Notes under the pieces: generated by a model
The model's database searches: none
The model's input: only the letters and a program-made list of their open reading frames with translations
What the model was told of the DNA's origin: nothing
In this document: in pieces, positions 23,634 to 34,992 of the stretch
Numbering within the stretch: the first letter of the stretch is position 1
How the letters are laid out: every line of letters begins with the position of its first letter
Made by a program: the position numbers and the translations under genes
From: Mycobacterium gastri
Lineage (GTDB): Bacteria > Actinomycetota > Actinomycetes > Mycobacteriales > Mycobacteriaceae
NCBI RefSeq assembly: GCF_002102175.1
Contig: NZ_LQOX01000119.1
Coordinates: 62,001-126,000 of the forward strand
Direction of reading: 5' to 3'
DNA length: 64,000 nucleotides

Positions 23634-25463
23634 TTGGGCCACTACATCGCCAACGTCCGCGATCTCGAATTCAACCTCTTCGAGGTCCTCGATGTGGGCG
23701 CCGTCCTCGGCACCGGGCCTTATAGCGAACTCGACGCCGACACGGTGCGCACCATCCTGGCCGAGGCGGCCCGCTTGGCCGAAGGTCCGGTCGCCGAGAC
23801 CTTCGCCTACGCCGACCGCAACCCGCCGGTGTTCGACCCGGCCACCCACTCCATCAGCGTGCCCGACGAGTTGGTCAAGACGGTGCAAGCGATCAAAGAC
23901 GCCGAGTGGTGGCGCCTGGGTTTGGCCGAGGAGATCGGCGGCATGCCCGCGCCCGCGCCGCTGGTCTGGGCTGTCAACGAAATGATTTACTGTGCCAACC
24001 CTTCTGCGGCCTTCTACAACCTGGGCCCGACGCTGTCCCAGTCCCTGTACGTCGAGGGCAACGAGCAGCAACGGCAGTGGGCGGCGATGGGTGTCGAACG
24101 CGGTTGGCAGGCCACCATGGTGCTCACCGAACCCGACGCGGGCTCCGATGTGGGTGCCGGCCGGACCAAGGCCGTCGAACAACCCGACGGCACCTGGCAC
24201 ATCGAGGGCGTCAAGCGGTTCATCTCCGGCGGCGACGTAGGCAACACGGCCGAGAACATCTTCCACCTGGTGCTGGCCCGACCAGAGAGCGCCGGTCCGG
24301 GGACCAAAGGATTGAGCCTGTTCTATGTGCCCAATTACCTGTTCGATCCGGACACCGGTGAACTCGGCCCCCGCAACGGCGTCTACGTCACCGGCCTGGA
24401 ACACAAGATGGGCCTGAAGTCCTCTCCCACGTGCGAGTTGACCTTCGGCGCCACCGACGTGCCCGCGGTCGGCTACCTGGTCGGCGGGGTGCACAACGGG
24501 ATCGCGCAGATGTTCACCGTGATCGAGCACGCCCGCATGACGATCGGCGTCAAATCCACGGGCACGCTGTCCACCGGTTACCTCAACGCGCTCGCCTACG
24601 CCAAAGAACGGGTGCAGGGCGCGGATCTGACGCAGATGACCGACAAGACCGCGCCTCGCGTCACGATCATGCGCCACCCCGACATTCGCCGCAGCCTGAT
24701 GACCCAGAAGGCCTACGCCGAGGGCCTGCGGGCGCTGTATCTCTATGCCGCCGCGCACCAGGATAACGCTGTGGCGCAACATGTTTCGGGCGCCGACCCA
24801 GACATGGCGCACCGCGTGGACGATCTGCTGCTGCCAGTCGTCAAAGGGGTCGGCTCAGAACGGGCCTACGAGGTCCTGACCGAGTCGTTGCAGACCCTCG
24901 GCGGCTCCGGCTTTTTGACGGACTACCCCATCGAGCAATACATCCGCGACGCGAAAATCGATTCGCTCTATGAGGGCACCACCGCCATCCAGGCACTGGA
25001 CTTCTTCTTCCGCAAGATCGTGCGCGACCACGGCCAGGCGCTGCAGTTTGTGACAGCTCAGATAACGCGGACCATCGACAACATCGACGAAGCGCTGAAA
25101 CCGCAAGCCGCGCTGCTGCAGACCGCGCTCGACGAGGTCACCGCAATGACGGGCGCGCTGACCACCTACCTGATGTCCGCCGCGCAGCACCCGACCGACA
25201 TCTACAAGGTCGGGCTCGCGTCGGTGCGATACCTGCTGGCCGTCGGCGACCTGATCATCGGCTGGCGGCTGTTGGTGCAAGCCGGTGTCGCCCATGCGGC
25301 GTTGGCCAACGGACCTTCCAAGGACGACGAGGCGTTCTATCGAGGCAAGGTCGCGGTTTCGGGTTTCTTCGCCAAGAACATACTGCCCAAGCTGTCCGGA
25401 CTTCGGGCCGTCATCGAATCCGTCGACGACGAGATCATGCGCATGCCTGAAGCTGCCTTCTGA
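23634..25463 (+). CDS. fadE15: Acyl-CoA dehydrogenase FadE15
   Basis: A 609-residue long-type acyl-CoA dehydrogenase, FAD-dependent, for the first oxidation of fatty acyl-CoA. It contains [19 protein letters not shown] (FAD/substrate loop), [45 protein letters not shown] and a C-terminal helical extension. This belongs to the FadE5-like subgroup. The TTG at 23634 ([10 protein letters not shown]) gives the M. tuberculosis Rv1467c length; a GTG at 23619 is a close alternative (both have AAGGGA nearby). It follows the PE_PGRS gene. Confidence 0.92.
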   Translation: MGHYIANVRDLEFNLFEVLDVGAVLGTGPYSELDADTVRTILAEAARLAEGPVAETFAYADRNPPVFDPATHSISVPDELVKTVQAIKDAEWWRLGLAEEIGGMPAPAPLVWAVNEMIYCANPSAAFYNLGPTLSQSLYVEGNEQQRQWAAMGVERGWQATMVLTEPDAGSDVGAGRTKAVEQPDGTWHIEGVKRFISGGDVGNTAENIFHLVLARPESAGPGTKGLSLFYVPNYLFDPDTGELGPRNGVYVTGLEHKMGLKSSPTCELTFGATDVPAVGYLVGGVHNGIAQMFTVIEHARMTIGVKSTGTLSTGYLNALAYAKERVQGADLTQMTDKTAPRVTIMRHPDIRRSLMTQKAYAEGLRALYLYAAAHQDNAVAQHVSGADPDMAHRVDDLLLPVVKGVGSERAYEVLTESLQTLGGSGFLTDYPIEQYIRDAKIDSLYEGTTAIQALDFFFRKIVRDHGQALQFVTAQITRTIDNIDEALKPQAALLQTALDEVTAMTGALTTYLMSAAQHPTDIYKVGLASVRYLLAVGDLIIGWRLLVQAGVAHAALANGPSKDDEAFYRGKVAVSGFFAKNILPKLSGLRAVIESVDDEIMRMPEAAF

Positions 25464-25490
25464 CGCGTCGTCGGCGTCGAAGCCGGCGTG

Positions 25491-25778
25491 CTATGGCCGG
25501 GGCAGTGCGCGGTGCAGTGGGTTCATAGTGATGTTGGAGCTGCTACGTCGGGCAGGAGGCAGGGCGCCGACCACTTGCGGCGAGTCAGCGGTGGCCCGGG
25601 TGCGGTCATGGAGTCGCATCGCGGCGGTGCGACCGACACCGACCATAGGCGCAGTGGGAATTCTTCTGGCCACGCGAGCGCACTGCGGGCAGTCTGCGCT
25701 GTCGGGCACTGAGGCCATCGGATGCCGCTCGACAAATTTCGGACAGCCCTGCGCGCAGCGGAATACGTAGGTCGGCAC
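25491..25778 (-). CDS. fmdB: FmdB-family zinc-ribbon protein
   Basis: A 95-residue protein starting MPTYVFRCAQGCPKF with a second Cys pair in ADCPQCARVARR. Two CxxxC/CxxC-type pairs form the zinc ribbon of the FmdB family. The tail SSNITMNPLHRALPRP is basic. FmdB accompanies amide-hydrolase operons (fmd/ami) and is thought to be regulatory. It is divergent from the formamidase gene, 139 bp away, and convergent with fadE15 (27-bp gap). Confidence 0.75.
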   Translation of the reverse strand: MPTYVFRCAQGCPKFVERHPMASVPDSADCPQCARVARRIPTAPMVGVGRTAAMRLHDRTRATADSPQVVGALPPARRSSSNITMNPLHRALPRP

Positions 25779-25917
25779 CCCGCCGACTATAAATCGTTGG
25801 CGGCGACGGGTAGGCCGCTGCCGGCGTTGTCGTGGGCGGTTTGCAGAAGATCATCAGCGCCATCACAGTTACCGGCCATGTTGGGCTGCAAGGGTCGGCA
25901 TGTGCGGCGAGTGACAC

Positions 25918-27177
25918 GTGCCTGAATTACTGTTCCCGTTGGATTCGGCCAAGAAATTCCATGAGCAACAGATAATCGGCCACAATCGCTGGCATCCTGA
26001 TATCCCCCCGGCTGTCACCGTCAAGCGCGGTGCCCCGTTCCGCGCGTACTGCCGGGAATGGTTTGACGGCGCCATACACAACGACGATTCGGCCAACGAC
26101 ATCCTCAACGCTCCCCTGCAGAATGTGCACTGCCTGTCCGGGCCGTTCGCGGTCGACGGCGCCGAACCGGGTGACCTGCTGATCGTGGACATCCTGGACC
26201 TCGGTCCCATCCCGCAGGAGGACTCGGGCCCGCTTGCCGGACAGGGCTGGGGCTATACCGGGATATTCGCCAAACGCAACGGCGGCGGCTTTCTCACCGA
26301 TCAATTTCCCGACGCCTATAAGGCGATCTGGGACTTCGCCGGACAAACCGCGACCTCGCGACACATTCCCGGCGTCAAGTACACCGGCATCGTGCACCCG
26401 GGTCTCATGGGAACGGCCCCGTCCGCGCAGCTGTTGGCGACCTGGAACAAGCGCGAGGGGGCGCTCATCGCGACCGATCCCAACCGGGTACCGCCACTTG
26501 CGCTGCCACCCGAACCCGACGGCGCCATTCTGGGTGCGCTGACCGGCGACGAGTTCAACCGCGTCGCGGCCGAGGCCGCCCGCACCGCTCCGCCCCGCGA
26601 GAACGGCGGCAACCAGGACATCAAGAATCTCACCAAAGGTAGCCGGGTGTTTTATCCCGTGTTCGTGCCCGGCGCCAACTTGTCGTTCGGCGATCTGCAC
26701 TTTTCTCAGGGTGACGGCGAGATCACCTTCTGTGGGGCCATCGAAATGGGTGGTTTCATCGACGTCCATGTGGACGTGATCAAAGGAGGCATGCAGACCT
26801 ACGGCGTCCATGAAAACGCCATCTTCGTCCCGGGCAATACCGACCCGCAGTATTCGGAGTGGATCGCTTTCTCGGGCACGTCGGTGACCTTGGACGGCGA
26901 ACAGAAATATCTCGATTCTGATTTGGCCTACAAGCGCGCCTGCCTCCATGCGATCGACTACCTGACAAAGTTCGGGTATAGCCCCGAGCAGGCCTATCTG
27001 CTACTCGGATCGGCCCCTATCGAGGGACGCTTGTCCGGAGTGGTCGATATTCCCAATTCGTGTGCCACCGTGTACATCCCGACTGCGATCTTTGACTTCC
27101 CGGTGACGCCCTCAGCATCTGGACCGCATCGGATCGACCCCGGCATGGGGGCGCCGCGGGCCAGCTTCACCGGTTGA
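25918..27177 (+). CDS. fmdA: Formamidase/acetamidase FmdA
   Basis: A 419-residue FmdA_AmdA family amidohydrolase that releases ammonia from formamide or short amides. Family segments include HNRWHPDIPPAVTVKRG, VHCLSGPFAVDGAEPGDLL, SRHIPGVKYTGIVHPGLMGTAPS and FCGAIEMGGFIDVHVDVIKGG. The long length and GPFAVDGAEPGD motif match the formamidase branch. GTG start at 25918. It pairs with the divergent FmdB gene. I do not recall this pair at the M. tuberculosis locus, so it is likely accessory. The gap downstream to 27617 holds no convincing gene. Confidence 0.9.
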   Translation: MPELLFPLDSAKKFHEQQIIGHNRWHPDIPPAVTVKRGAPFRAYCREWFDGAIHNDDSANDILNAPLQNVHCLSGPFAVDGAEPGDLLIVDILDLGPIPQEDSGPLAGQGWGYTGIFAKRNGGGFLTDQFPDAYKAIWDFAGQTATSRHIPGVKYTGIVHPGLMGTAPSAQLLATWNKREGALIATDPNRVPPLALPPEPDGAILGALTGDEFNRVAAEAARTAPPRENGGNQDIKNLTKGSRVFYPVFVPGANLSFGDLHFSQGDGEITFCGAIEMGGFIDVHVDVIKGGMQTYGVHENAIFVPGNTDPQYSEWIAFSGTSVTLDGEQKYLDSDLAYKRACLHAIDYLTKFGYSPEQAYLLLGSAPIEGRLSGVVDIPNSCATVYIPTAIFDFPVTPSASGPHRIDPGMGAPRASFTG

Positions 27178-27231
27178 CCACGCCCCGGTGTGGGAGATGG
27201 AAATTGCACGCTGGTGCGGTTGGGTCGCCCG

Positions 27232-27271
27232 GCTGACGGCGCCGACTGTGCGCTGACGGCGCCGACTGTGC
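27232..27271. repeat. Perfect 20-bp tandem duplication
   Basis: The unit GCTGACGGCGCCGACTGTGC occurs twice in direct tandem (27232-27251 and 27252-27271) in the 440-bp gap between fmdA and the suf operon. A third partial copy begins at 27271. No promoter or gene is evident nearby; the rest of 27178-27617 shows nothing recognisable. Confidence 0.9.
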
Positions 27272-27617
27272 CGTCAGGGCGACCGATCGTGGCGGTTCGC
27301 GCCCTACATACACAGCCAAAGCCGCCACCGCACACCCGACACCGCGGCAAGACAGCCGACTCGGTGAGCACGTGAGACATCCCCCGAACGCCCGCCGTCA
27401 CATGAGGGTTGAGCGAAGGTGCGGCGGTATCGGCGTGCCGAAAATAGAGCAAAGTGCGCGCGGGCAGCCACGGCCGCGCGCGAGGACATCGTTGACCTGC
27501 AGCATTCGTGGTCACCATGAATTTCCGAGTGAGGTGGACACGAGGGGCACCCTAGCCTCCGGGTGACGCGTGTGACTGATGTAACCAGTCCCCGCCTTGC
27601 CCGTCAGCAAAAGGAAG

Positions 27618-27965
27618 TCAGACGGTGAAGCCGAGCGCGCGCAGTTGCTCGCGGCCGTCGTCGGTGATCTTGTCCGGACCCCACGGCGGGTTCCACACCC
27701 AATTGATCCGTATCTCGTCGACCAGACCGCTGCCGACCAGTGCGCTGCGCGACTGATCCTCGATGACATCGGTGAGCGGGCAGGCCGCCGAGGTCAAGGT
27801 CATGTCGATCAGCGCGACGGTTCCTTCGTCGCCGTCGGCCACGTCCAGCCCGTAGACCAGGCCCAGGTCGACGACGTTGATCCCCAACTCCGGGTCGACG
27901 ACGTCACGCATCGCCTCCTCGAGATCGGCGAGCAATTCTTCGTTGGGAGCGGCGGTTTCACTCAT
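27618..27965 (-). CDS. sufT: SufT/MIP18-family Fe-S assembly protein (Rv1466-like)
   Basis: A 115-residue DUF59/MIP18 protein: EEAMRDVVDPELGINVVDLG, ACPLTDVIED and WVWNPPWGPDKIT are the family signatures. It assists maturation of iron-sulfur proteins. The ATG at 27965 (MSETAAPNEE) is the M. tuberculosis start and overlaps sufU by 8 bp; the frame continues 14 residues upstream. Last gene of the suf operon. Confidence 0.93.
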   Translation of the reverse strand: MSETAAPNEELLADLEEAMRDVVDPELGINVVDLGLVYGLDVADGDEGTVALIDMTLTSAACPLTDVIEDQSRSALVGSGLVDEIRINWVWNPPWGPDKITDDGREQLRALGFTV

Positions 27966-28422
27966 TGCTGACCTCCTCCAGGGCATGACTGGCCTGAGCC
28001 AGCGCATCTTTGCAAGCCATCCATCCGAGCAGCGCGCATTTCACCCGTGCGGGGTATTTCGCCACGCCGGCGAACGCAATCCCGTCTCCGAGAACGTCCT
28101 CGTCACCCTGCACCGTCCCACGCGAGGAAACCATCTCGGTGAACGCGTCGATGATCTGCAACGCTTCCGGCAGGCTGCGGCCGATCACTTGTTGGGTGAG
28201 CACCGACGTCGACGCTTGGGAGATCGAACAACCTTGGCCGTCGTAGGAGACGTCGGTGACCGTCATACCGTCGCCGGACAACGCGACCCGCAGCGTGACC
28301 TCGTCGCCGCAGACGGGGTTGACATGGTAGACCTGCGCTCCGAACGGTTCCCGCAGCCCGCGGTGCTGCGGGTGTTTGTAATGATCCAGGATCACGTCCT
28401 GATACATCTGCTCTAGTCGCAA
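27958..28422 (-). CDS. sufU: SufU sulfur-transfer protein
   Basis: A 154-residue Zn-dependent SufU: MYQDVILDHYKHPQHRG, NPVCGDEV (Cys and Asp ligands), GQGCSISQAST (Cys), and CALLGWMACKD (last Cys). In Gram-positive bacteria and actinobacteria SufU takes persulfide from SufS. Gap to sufS is 2 bp; overlap with sufT is 8 bp. Confidence 0.95.
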   Translation of the reverse strand: MRLEQMYQDVILDHYKHPQHRGLREPFGAQVYHVNPVCGDEVTLRVALSGDGMTVTDVSYDGQGCSISQASTSVLTQQVIGRSLPEALQIIDAFTEMVSSRGTVQGDEDVLGDGIAFAGVAKYPARVKCALLGWMACKDALAQASHALEEVSNE

Positions 28423-28424
28423 CG

Positions 28425-30471
<2,047 letters not shown>

Positions 30472-30472
<1 letters not shown>

Positions 30473-31641
30473 CAGGCTGTTGATCTCGATTCCGTGATGG
30501 CCAGTTCGTGTTCGATGGCTGCGGTCAGGCGTTCGCGTACCTCGGGCACCGCAATCTTGGCGATGATCTCACCGAAGAAGCCGCGGATCACCAGCCGGCG
30601 GGCCTGCTCTTCGGGGATGCCACGAGAGCGCAGGTAGAACAGTTGCTCTTCGTCGAAACGTCCGGTGGCGCTGGCGTGTCCGGCGCCGACGATCTCGCCG
30701 GTTTCAATCTCCAGGTTGGGCACCGAGTCGGCGCGGGCTCCGTCGGTGAGCACCAGGTTGCGGTTCGTTTCGAAGGTGTCGGTGCCGGTCGCCTCGGCGC
30801 GGATCAGGACGTCACCCACCCAGACGGTGTGGGCGTCAGGCCGCGACGAAGCTGGATCTCCTTGCAGCGCACCCTTGTACAGCACGTTCGACTTACAGTC
30901 AGGGTGCGCGTGGTCGACCAGCAGCCGTGATTCCAGGTGCTGGCCGTCGTCGGCGAAATACAGCCCCAGCAGCTCGGCATCGCCGCCGGGGGCATCGAAC
31001 CGCACGTTGGCCGCCATCCGAACCACCTCCCCGCCCAGCATGACCGCAACGTGCCGCAGCACCGCATCCTTGCCCAGCCGGGCGTGGTGGGCACTGAGGT
31101 GGACGGTGTCATCGGCCCAGTCCGCGATCCACACGACGGTGAGCCGGGCGGCGTCGTCGACGACGAATTCGACATTGTCGGCGTACGTTCCGCTTCCCCG
31201 GTTGTCGATGATGACGACGGCCTCGGCCAGCTCCTCGACCCGGATCTGTAGATGCCCGTAGGCGACCGCGCCTTCGCCGGGGCCGGTGACGGTGACGTTC
31301 ACCGGCTCGCCGATTGGCGTGTCCCGTCCGATGATAACCAGGATCGCCGAGTTGAACGACGAAAATGCTTGCGCCGCAACCCGGTCGGCCGGAACGCCGC
31401 CTTGCCCGAGCCGCTTGTCACCGCGGCGCACCGTCTCCACGCTGATGCCGGGGTGCTCGCTGACCGTGATCTGGGCAGCGCCGGTGGCCGGCGCCGAGCC
31501 GTCGTGCAGGCCGCGCAACCGCTTCAGCGGGGTGAAGCGCCAAATCTCGTCGCGGCCGTGCGGAACCTCGAAAGCGTCGACGTCGAAAGACGCGAACAGC
31601 TCACCCTTATTCAGTCCGGCTTTCACAGGAGCGGACGTCAT
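30472..31641 (-). CDS. sufD: SufD scaffold protein
   Basis: A 389-residue beta-helix SufB/D-family protein. The C-terminal core GAGHASATGRFDEEQLFYLRSRGIPEEQARRLVIRGFFGEI is the family hallmark, and the central stretch carries the parallel beta repeats. The 4-bp ATGA overlap with sufB (31638-31641) indicates translational coupling. Together with SufB and SufC it makes the assembly complex. Confidence 0.95.
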
Positions 31642-34157
31642 CCGACCGCGCCCTCCATCTGCAGCTCGATCAGCCGGTTGAGCTCGAGCGCGTACTCCAT
31701 CGGCAATTCCTTGGCGATCGGCTCGACGAAGCCGCGCACCACCATCGCCATGGCCTCATCCTCGGTCATGCCGCGGCTCATCAGGTAGAACAACTGGTTC
31801 TCGCTGACCTTGGAGACGGTGGCCTCGTGGCCCATCGTGACGTCGTCCTCGCGGATGTCGACGTAGGGGTAAGTGTCGCTGCGACTGATCGTATCTACCA
31901 ACAGCGCATCGCATTTCACGCTGGACTTGGATCCGTGCGCGCCCTTGTTCACCTGGACGAGACCACGGTAGGAGGTGCGGCCGCCACCGCGGGCCACCGA
32001 CTTGGACACGATGTTGCTCGACGTGTTGGGCGCCAGGTGCAGCATTTTGGCGCCGGTGTCCTGGTGCTGGTCTTCGCCGGCGAACGCTACCGACAGCACT
32101 TCACCTTTGGCGTGTTCGCCGGTCATCCAGACCGCCGGGTACTTCATGGTCACCTTCGACCCGATATTGCCGTCGACCCACTCCATGGTGGCGCCGGCTT
32201 CGGCGCGGGCCCGTTTGGTGACCAGGTTGTAGACGTTGGTCGACCAGTTCTGGATGGTGGTGTAACGAACGCGCGCATGCGGTTTCACGATGATTTCGAC
32301 CACCGCTGAGTGCAACGAGTCCGACTTGTAAATGGGAGCAGTGCAGTTGTGCACCGCAAACCCGTAGGCCAGGTAGCTGTCCGGCTCCTCGACATCGAGG
32401 TTGTACACCGGCTCGTGCGCCTCGCGTACTGCCCGCTTCTTGATCGGCACCGCGAAGTAGTCGCCACAATCGCGGGCCTGCTTGGGCCCGTGGCCGCCCT
32501 CGGTCCATTGAACGTGGTAGATGTCCTTGCGGATGACGTTGCGCCCCTGGATCACACCGGGGCCGGCAGCGCGCCGCAGTTCGACGGTGGCGTAGTGACC
32601 CAGCCGCGCCAGAATGGCCTGTAACTGGAACGCCCAGACACGCGAGGTCGTGTGTGCCCGCTTCCACAGCGCGCCGCCACGCCGGGTGGTGTTGCCGTCA
32701 CCGTTGACGTAGGCGTCCACCAGCTCCCGCAGGAACGTCTCGTCCTGACGCATCAGTAGGTCCGACAGCTTCTTGTTCGACGACCCGATGCCGACATTGT
32801 CGCGCATCGCGGCATAACCCGCCTTGGTGTAGACGGTGACGCGAGCCGAATGCTTGTGCTCCTCGACCAACACAGAGCCCGATTTCTCGTACAGCGCCTT
32901 GCACGCCTGCCGCACATCCTCGACATACTCGAACTCGTCGCTATGGAATGAGAAGCTCAGTGACTCACAACCATTCGTCAAACATGCATGACCCTCGGCC
33001 AGGTAGTAACCAGCCAACCGTGCGAACTCAAGCGGCAAAACTGCCTTGTGCGGGATTGGCTTCGGCTTGGGATAGACCAGGAAGTCGCCCTCGGCGACGT
33101 CTTTCGCCGGGATCCAACGGGGCTCGGCGCGACGCAGCTTGGCGCTGTCGACTTCAGCCTTCCACCCGTTGCGCTCGTTACGCTTGACACGCACCTCCCG
33201 GCGCGGAATGACAAGCAACGGGTGCTCTGCCGTGACGGAGAACTGGTTTGCGGGCGACATCGGGGTAAAGCTGAACAGCTCGCCGTTAAGGTCGCGCATT
33301 TGCACGGCAGTCACGCGGTGCGGCAGCCCGTCGTGGCCGGTGACGTAGTCACCCACACGGATCGATTCGATGGGTCGCAAATCGCCGTCGGCCGTAGTTA
33401 TCAGCTCCCCGGCGGGCAGACAGCCCTCTACGTAGTGCACGTAGGAACCCTCGTCGGCGATGATCAGTGTTCGCTCGAACTGGCCCATGTTCTCGGTGTT
33501 GATCCGGAAATAGGCCTGCAGCGGAATGTCGACGTGCACGCCGGGCGGGACGTAGATGAAGGATCCGCCACTCCACACTGCTGTATTCAGCGCGGAAAAC
33601 TTATTATCTCCTGCTGGAATTACTGTTCCAAAGTATTTCTTAAATATTTCCGGGCGCTCTCGCAAACCAGTATCAGTGTCTAAGAATACGACCCCTTGGG
33701 CCTCTAAATCCTCTCTGATCTGGTGGTAAACAACTTCTGACTCATATTGTGCCGCTACACCAGCAACTAATCTCTGCTTCTCCGCCTCCGGAATTCCCAG
33801 CCGGTCGTAGGTATTCCTAATATCTTCTGGCAAATCATCCCAAGTGGCGGCCTGCTTCTCGGTAGAGCGCACGAAGTACTTGATGTTGTCGAAGTCGATG
33901 CCCTCGAGGTTGGAGCCCCAGCGCGGCATCGGCTTGCGCTCGAAGATACGCAACGCCTTCAGCCGGTTCTGCAGCATCCACTCGGGCTCGTTCTTCTTCG
34001 CGGAGATGTCGCGAACCACCGCCTCGGACAGCCCGCGCTGAGCGCTGGCGCCGGCGACATCGGAGTCGACCCAGCCGTAGCCGTAGCGGCTCAGCGAGGC
34101 GATGGCCTCCGCCTGGGTCAGCGGCTCGGCAGCGGTCTTGCTGGCCTCAAGGGTCAT
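31638..34157 (-). CDS. sufB: SufB scaffold protein, intein-containing precursor
   Basis: An 839-residue precursor. The N-extein (residues 1-245) and C-extein (605-839) form a 480-residue SufB, the core scaffold for Fe-S assembly; family motifs NTAVWSGGSFIYVPPGVHV and LFYLMSRGMTEDEAMAMVVRGFVEP are present. The intein lies between YVEG and CTAPIYK. ATG 34157 (MTLEASKTAA) overlaps the sufR stop by 4 bp (ATGA); an upstream in-frame extension belongs to sufR. Residues about 106-186 are encoded by an AT-rich patch (33601-33840, 109 G+C of 240) with TTA, AGA and ATA codons. Confidence 0.96.
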   Translation of the reverse strand: MTLEASKTAAEPLTQAEAIASLSRYGYGWVDSDVAGASAQRGLSEAVVRDISAKKNEPEWMLQNRLKALRIFERKPMPRWGSNLEGIDFDNIKYFVRSTEKQAATWDDLPEDIRNTYDRLGIPEAEKQRLVAGVAAQYESEVVYHQIREDLEAQGVVFLDTDTGLRERPEIFKKYFGTVIPAGDNKFSALNTAVWSGGSFIYVPPGVHVDIPLQAYFRINTENMGQFERTLIIADEGSYVHYVEGCLPAGELITTADGDLRPIESIRVGDYVTGHDGLPHRVTAVQMRDLNGELFSFTPMSPANQFSVTAEHPLLVIPRREVRVKRNERNGWKAEVDSAKLRRAEPRWIPAKDVAEGDFLVYPKPKPIPHKAVLPLEFARLAGYYLAEGHACLTNGCESLSFSFHSDEFEYVEDVRQACKALYEKSGSVLVEEHKHSARVTVYTKAGYAAMRDNVGIGSSNKKLSDLLMRQDETFLRELVDAYVNGDGNTTRRGGALWKRAHTTSRVWAFQLQAILARLGHYATVELRRAAGPGVIQGRNVIRKDIYHVQWTEGGHGPKQARDCGDYFAVPIKKRAVREAHEPVYNLDVEEPDSYLAYGFAVHNCTAPIYKSDSLHSAVVEIIVKPHARVRYTTIQNWSTNVYNLVTKRARAEAGATMEWVDGNIGSKVTMKYPAVWMTGEHAKGEVLSVAFAGEDQHQDTGAKMLHLAPNTSSNIVSKSVARGGGRTSYRGLVQVNKGAHGSKSSVKCDALLVDTISRSDTYPYVDIREDDVTMGHEATVSKVSENQLFYLMSRGMTEDEAMAMVVRGFVEPIAKELPMEYALELNRLIELQMEGAVG
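32346..33422 (-). mobile_element. Intein of SufB with LAGLIDADG-type insertion (359 aa)
   Basis: Starts at Cys (33420-33422; CLPAGELITTADG) and ends His-Asn (32346-32351; YGFAVHN), followed by Cys+1 of the C-extein. Block A is CLPAGELITT, block B is FSVTAEHPLLV, and blocks F/G are EPVYNLDVEEPDSYLAYGFAVHN. Between them is a DOD-type homing endonuclease region with LARLAGYYLAEGHACL (block C) and LRELVDAYVNGDGN (block E). The length is exactly 359 codons, the same as the M. tuberculosis SufB intein, at the same insertion point. Splicing residues look intact. Confidence 0.95.
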
Positions 34158-34888
34158 ACGGACGCTCCTTTGATGCTCGTAGTGTCGCGGCGCGGGCTGG
34201 GCGCCGGGGTTAAAGGCACGTGGGTGGTGCAGGCGCAGTCGCCGTTGACGATGGTCGCCAACCGCTGCACGTGGGTTCCCAGCACTTCGGCCATGGCCTG
34301 CTGTTCGGCTTCGCACAACTCCGGGAATTCCTCGGCGACATGGGACACCGGGCAGTGATGCTGGCAGATTTGCACACCATGGATCGGCCCACCCACGCGG
34401 GTGGTGGTGGCGACGTAACCGGCTTTGGTCAACGCGTCAGCGATCCGCTCCGCGGCCGCTTCCACCGCGGCGTCGCCGTGGCCGTCGGCCCGGGCGACAT
34501 CGGCCAGAATCGCGTCGATGCGTCGCCGCGCGAACGTCCGCACCGCGTCCTCGCCGCCGATCTCCCGCAGTTGCCGCATGGCCGCCGACGCCAAGTCGTC
34601 GTATGAGTGGTCCAGCTTGGCCCGCCCGGCCGAGGTCAGCCGGTAACGCTTGGCGGGCCGTCCGCGTCCCGCCTGCTGCCACGGTGCGGCCGGTACGGAT
34701 TCCGCGTCGCCCGCTTCGATGAGCGCGTCAAGATGACGCCGCACACCGGCGGCCGACAGCCCCAACCGGTCGCCGATCTCACCGGCGGTGATCGACCCGG
34801 ATTCCACCAGCAAGCGCACAATGGCGCGACGGGTATGACCGTCCGGGACCGCGGCTGGGACAGCAGGAGTAGCTGCCGGGATTTTCAC
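34154..34888 (-). CDS. sufR: SufR-like transcriptional regulator (Rv1460-like)
   Basis: A 244-residue DeoR/ArsR-type winged-helix regulator. The wHTH (about 18-75: TAGEIGDRLGLSAAGVRRHLDALIEAGDAE) is followed by a helical domain. The Cys-rich C-terminal region CQHHCPVSHVAEEFPELCEAEQ and NGDCACTTH supplies Fe-S ligands. SufR senses cluster status and represses the suf operon. GTG at 34888 is the likely start; the longer frame to 35092 has low-complexity Arg/Pro/Ser residues. The stop overlaps sufB by 4 bp. Confidence 0.9.
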   Translation of the reverse strand: MKIPAATPAVPAAVPDGHTRRAIVRLLVESGSITAGEIGDRLGLSAAGVRRHLDALIEAGDAESVPAAPWQQAGRGRPAKRYRLTSAGRAKLDHSYDDLASAAMRQLREIGGEDAVRTFARRRIDAILADVARADGHGDAAVEAAAERIADALTKAGYVATTTRVGGPIHGVQICQHHCPVSHVAEEFPELCEAEQQAMAEVLGTHVQRLATIVNGDCACTTHVPLTPAPSPRRDTTSIKGASV

Positions 34889-34899
34889 AACACAAGTGT
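34885..34899 (-). promoter_or_regulatory. SufR operator
   Basis: On the minus strand the sequence is ACACT-TGTGT-TGTGA, which matches the reported M. tuberculosis SufR motif ACACT-N5-TGTGA exactly. It overlaps the GTG start of sufR (34886-34888), so SufR would block initiation of the whole suf operon from a near-leaderless transcript, or the real start codon lies further downstream. Confidence 0.75.
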
Positions 34900-34992
34900 G
34901 ACGTAATTCCAGGGAGCTGTCTAGCGAGGGTGCCCTCACGCCGCAACGCGGCGCGCCCGCCCATCCCGAGTCGCCGGGGCTAGGCTGCTGTG

